From contig JAFDYQ010000017.1 of NCBI GenBank assembly GCA_018267365.1, forward strand, positions 1-64,000: DNA of 64,000 bases, in the 5' to 3' direction. Position numbers and translations under genes: made by a program. Below the pieces are notes generated by a model. That model had not been told where the DNA came from. It saw only the letters and a program-made list of their open reading frames with translations, and searched no databases. Origin of the DNA: Bacteroidota bacterium (GTDB lineage Bacteria > Bacteroidota > Bacteroidia > Chitinophagales > LD1). This document shows, piece by piece, positions 61,266-64,000 of the stretch; position 1 is the stretch's first letter; each line of letters begins with the position of its first letter.

Positions 61266-62162
61266 TCAGTTACTCGCCGGATCCAGCCTGTAGTTCTTTG
61301 CACCCCAGCTGCCTTTGTGCAGGTACAGGATGGTGGAGTCCGTAGTATGTGCTACGATGCTGTCACTCTCCTCAGATAGCGGTGCAGCCAGGCGGTGGCT
61401 GATGTAGATCGTGTCTGCCCTGCCTGTGGTATCTGACGGATAGTAAAACTCACAGTAGTCTCCGTACCCGCTATCGGTACTGGTCACAGAGCGGTGTATG
61501 ACCTCTGCTTTACCATTGCCGTAGGCCAGTATCAGGTGCCACTGCGGATAGCCACAGGCCGGGTAGCCGGCATTTAGCTCATAGACATGTACATGATCCG
61601 AGAGGCGCACGTGCCCTACCTCTGTCAGATCCATGTCACTGGCCACCGTATCGCGCAGGTCTGCCAGTGCGCCCGCAGCACTTACAAAACGCACAAGCAG
61701 CGGATTGACAGGTACCTCGGTCAGCGTGTCTCTCACGTAGCGCTCATAGCCATAGAGGATCAGATCGGGTCTGCCATCATTATCAAAATCACTCTGTAGA
61801 CCATATCCCAGTGAGGTACCTCTCATATAACCCAGCCTCCCCTGCCACGACACAGGATAAAACTGATGCGTAAAATATCGCCCGAAATCATCTTTGGTCA
61901 CCTCCAGTGGTGTAGCCAGTGGCAGCACAGTATCGAGGTAAAGCCGGCCACCGCGCAGTGTATAGAGAGGTGCAGCGGTATCCAGCACATAGGCTGTATC
62001 TGTCTGCTTGTTACTTCCTTCTCGTTCTACCCATAGTGTCAGGCTATCTACCTGCACCGAATCTGCAAAGTGGTAGGACTGCTCTCCATGGCTACTATGC
62101 CGCGGCTGACAGCCGGATAAAAACAGTGCTACTACCACACCAAAACCAAGGATGTTTTTCAT
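61266..62162 (-). CDS. Lipoprotein with a calcium-loop-like motif
   Basis: The 298-residue protein has a lipobox LSGC (Cys18) and a beta-rich mature domain. LQSDFDNDGRPDLILYGYERYV has the Asp-Asn-Asp spacing of FG-GAP/thrombospondin-3-like calcium loops, and a YPACGYPQW segment follows. No further family was assigned. It may be membrane-anchored on the periplasmic or outer face. It lies 26 bp after the BKACE gene end on the same strand, so the two may be co-transcribed. Confidence 0.65.
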   Translation of the reverse strand: MKNILGFGVVVALFLSGCQPRHSSHGEQSYHFADSVQVDSLTLWVEREGSNKQTDTAYVLDTAAPLYTLRGGRLYLDTVLPLATPLEVTKDDFGRYFTHQFYPVSWQGRLGYMRGTSLGYGLQSDFDNDGRPDLILYGYERYVRDTLTEVPVNPLLVRFVSAAGALADLRDTVASDMDLTEVGHVRLSDHVHVYELNAGYPACGYPQWHLILAYGNGKAEVIHRSVTSTDSGYGDYCEFYYPSDTTGRADTIYISHRLAAPLSEESDSIVAHTTDSTILYLHKGSWGAKNYRLDPASN

Positions 62163-62188
62163 GCTATGAAGATCCGAAATGCACGTGC

Positions 62189-63049
62189 TTAATTCGACAG
62201 CGGCTTATTGAGTATCGCTCTGGCCTCGGATATGCTTGCCACCTCCTTGCCCAGCATCCTTACCAGGCCCGCGGCAGCCTCTATCAGCTCGCCATTGCTC
62301 TTGGCCATTTCTCCTGATGGCAGGTAGAAGTTATCCTCCAGCCCTGCGCGGATATTCCCATCTATGGTGATCGCAGCGGCTATAGCCTGCCATTGCTTGC
62401 GGCCTATGCCTATCACCTGCCAGTTGCTACCCGGCGGTACAGAGCCTGCCTGGTGCAGCAGGTTGCGTGTAGAGATGGGTATGCCGCCCAGTACCCCCAT
62501 CACAAAGCTGAAGAAGTATGGTTTTTGCAAAAGCCCCATATCTATCAGCGGATTTGCATTATTGATATGGCCATTATCAAAGACCTCCATCTCCGGCACA
62601 GTGCCGGCCTCTTTCATTTTCTCCAGATAGAACTTGATATCACCAAATGGATTTTGGAAAACGAAGTCGTGGTAAAACTCCTTTGTCTTAGACGAGTAGA
62701 TACCGTAGTTCATAGAGCCCATATTCAGCGCGGCCATATCAGGCTTCAGCGCTGTGATGTGATGGATACGCTCCTCGCGGCTCAGGCCCACGGCACCGGT
62801 GCTATAGTTGATGATCACATCAGGGCAGAGCTTGCGCACCTCTATGCCTATCTGGCGGTAGGTCTCTATATCATAGGCTGGCAGGCCATCATTCTGGCGT
62901 GCGTGTATGTGCAGGATACTGGCACCCGCATCTACGGCGCGTTTGCCCTCGGCGGCTATTTCCTGTGGTGTGTATGGTATGTACGGACACTGCTCCCTGC
63001 GGGCCAGCACTCCTGTCAGAGATGCTGTGATGATGACTTTATTGGCCAT
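62189..63049 (-). CDS. Beta-keto acid cleavage enzyme (BKACE, Kce-like)
   Basis: The 286-residue protein is numbered from ATG 63049 (MANKVIITASLTG); the frame runs to 63106. It has the zinc motif ILHIHARQ (His47 and His49, matching His46/His48 of 3-keto-5-aminohexanoate cleavage enzyme), then INYSTGAVGLSREERI, PDMAALNMGSMNYG, and GLEDNFYLPSGE with the third metal residue. It condenses acetyl-CoA with a beta-keto acid to give an amide-bond-free cleavage of its substrate; members differ in substrate. No lysine-fermentation genes are visible, so the specific name kce is not warranted. Confidence 0.86.
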   Translation of the reverse strand: MANKVIITASLTGVLARREQCPYIPYTPQEIAAEGKRAVDAGASILHIHARQNDGLPAYDIETYRQIGIEVRKLCPDVIINYSTGAVGLSREERIHHITALKPDMAALNMGSMNYGIYSSKTKEFYHDFVFQNPFGDIKFYLEKMKEAGTVPEMEVFDNGHINNANPLIDMGLLQKPYFFSFVMGVLGGIPISTRNLLHQAGSVPPGSNWQVIGIGRKQWQAIAAAITIDGNIRAGLEDNFYLPSGEMAKSNGELIEAAAGLVRMLGKEVASISEARAILNKPLSN

Positions 63050-63136
63050 GATAGTCTGTGTATTTAGTTGATAGCATGAAAATATAGTTTCCCCGAATAT
63101 CTGCATAGAAGTTCAACCAATGCAGTATAACAGCTA

Positions 63137-63595
63137 TTAAGCTACCATTTCAGCTGTGAGCATTTTGATCCGGCTCAGCTCACTGTTATACTGCACATGT
63201 AGCGAAAACCCGTCAAACAAGTATTTATCCCATGGAGGAATTGAACCATAAAAAATATGCGCTTCGCCTTCTCCGCCACCACTACGGTGAGGCTGGCCGA
63301 GAAGCTTACGCACATCCGTAATGGACATCGAGAAATCAAGTGATAAAGGCAGCAAATCGGAGAAAGCCTTTCTATCTTCAGATTCTTCCGAGAAGAAAAA
63401 GATCGCTTTGCAGACAAGTTCATCTGTGAGCTTTAATTCAATTCCCTTCCCATGGCTGCTAACGGAAAATGAATCTTCATAACCAGACACCTCCATGCCT
63501 ATGAAATAATTCCTGTAGACCTCATTGTGTCGTAGCTCAGAATAGGCTCGACCCAAAAATATCAGGCAATCCTCTGCTGAGAATTCCATGGACAA
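63137..63595 (-). CDS. Small cytosolic protein, possibly immunity-like
   Basis: The 152-residue protein has no signal or membrane segment. Its helix-rich start (MEFSAEDCLIFLGRAYSEL) is followed by DFSMSITDVRKLLGQPHRSGGGEGE and a PPWDKYLFDGFSLHVQY end. The 'VRKLLG.P..SGGG ... W.KY.FD' order reminds me of small proteins found beside polymorphic toxins, but no toxin is visible here and the relation is unproved. The gene is somewhat AT-richer than its neighbours. Confidence 0.5.
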   Translation of the reverse strand: MSMEFSAEDCLIFLGRAYSELRHNEVYRNYFIGMEVSGYEDSFSVSSHGKGIELKLTDELVCKAIFFFSEESEDRKAFSDLLPLSLDFSMSITDVRKLLGQPHRSGGGEGEAHIFYGSIPPWDKYLFDGFSLHVQYNSELSRIKMLTAEMVA

Positions 63596-63597
63596 TA

Positions 63598-64000
63598 CTA
63601 AAAATGGTAATCTATCAGCTCCGCACCAAACCTTCGCTTGGCACCAGCCGGGCCCACATAGTTGTAGCCTTGGTACACCACGCCGATATTGCGCGATACC
63701 TGCAGGTGCTGGCGGATCGTGTCATCGTATTGACGGCGCGTGCGGGAGATATCCCACACCCAGTAGTCCTGCCCTTGCACCTTCACATCCAGCTGATATG
63801 GCAGGACTGTGATGGCATCACTGTCTGTAGTCACCCAGCTATCACCCGCACTGAATGGCAGCTTGATATCAAAGTTGCCCAGCTTGCCCGCCGCAGAGGA
63901 GAAAGCCCACTGCATATCAGACACTGTGAGTGTCCCTGAGTCTATAGCCAGGCCGGTATCTACCACATAGCAGAAGGCACTATAACCGGTACCGCCGGCA
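63598..64000 (-). CDS. Beta-rich protein of unknown function, 5' part outside window
   Basis: The frame is open to the right edge, so the start lies beyond 64000. The visible ~133 residues contain ITVLPYQLDVKVQGQDYWVW and end IGVVYQGYNYVGPAGAKRRF ... YHF. It looks like the C-terminal part of an extracellular or periplasmic protein with many strands. No family was recognised. Its stop is 3 bp before the start of the minus-strand frame at 63595. Confidence 0.6.
   Translation of the reverse strand, partial: AGGTGYSAFCYVVDTGLAIDSGTLTVSDMQWAFSSAAGKLGNFDIKLPFSAGDSWVTTDSDAITVLPYQLDVKVQGQDYWVWDISRTRRQYDDTIRQHLQVSRNIGVVYQGYNYVGPAGAKRRFGAELIDYHF

Noticed and set aside
1-64000. Search for tRNA, rRNA, CRISPR arrays, prophage and IS transposase genes
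   Set aside because: No recognisable tRNA T-loop, spaced repeat array, transposase or phage structural gene was seen.

Overview
The window looks like chromosomal DNA from a member of the Bacteroidota, most likely the Chitinophagales. Four large exported proteins end in type IX secretion (T9SS) sorting domains, one promoter matches the Bacteroidota TAnnTTTG -7 element, there is an AraC regulator with an N-terminal heavy-metal-type domain, and LytS/LytTR and ECF42-type regulators are present. No rRNA, tRNA, CRISPR array, prophage or T9SS machinery gene was seen. The taxonomic placement is inferred from these traits only.

Layout. 0-5 kb: a decayed 3' end of an endonuclease/exonuclease/phosphatase (EEP) gene, then the two subunits of a biotin-dependent acyl-CoA carboxylase. 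A 516-bp cassette separates the subunits. It has 39-bp imperfect terminal inverted repeats and carries a GxxExxY / PD-(D/E)XK-like gene. 5-13 kb: an FKBP lipoprotein, a 490-residue prion-like protein without Leu, Phe or Cys, a T9SS-exported lysyl oxidase, a small membrane protein, a paraoxonase-like lipoprotein, and a three-gene minus-strand cluster headed by a diiron protein. 13-20 kb: a DUF748/AsmA-like protein, ProC, a glycerophosphodiesterase homologue that has lost key catalytic residues, an intact EEP phosphodiesterase, and a methyltransferase.

20-23 kb: a fatty acid desaturase, START protein and HMA-AraC regulator form an overlapping operon, followed by a 56-residue metallothionein. 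Matching TGTAA-type half-sites lie upstream of both units, so this may be one metal-responsive regulon. 23-31 kb (minus strand): a TlpA-like thioredoxin, a GNAT-nitrilase fusion, a tandem universal stress protein beside a Crp/Fnr regulator with a palindrome between them, and a T9SS-exported NHL/cohesin/dockerin-like protein. 31-41 kb: a 487-bp gene-free stretch with a hairpin, release factor 3, a polytopic membrane protein whose 3' end is duplicated 470 bp downstream, ferritin, a YihY/BrkB protein, a GPH transporter, a GT39-like glycosyltransferase and YceI.

41-54 kb: a T9SS-exported M23 peptidase, an ECF42-type sigma factor with two YCII/DGPF proteins, a cytochrome P450, a soluble TPR histidine kinase, an Omp85-like barrel, a LytS/LytTR pair and a ChrA transporter. 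54-64 kb: a 1578-residue T9SS-exported protein of about 13 Cys-bearing modules, an SDR enzyme, unassigned exported proteins, a beta-keto acid cleavage enzyme, and a gene cut by the right edge.

The strongest candidates for something undescribed are the GxxExxY cassette, the prion-like protein, the pseudo-glycerophosphodiesterase, and the desaturase/START/HMA-AraC/metallothionein unit.
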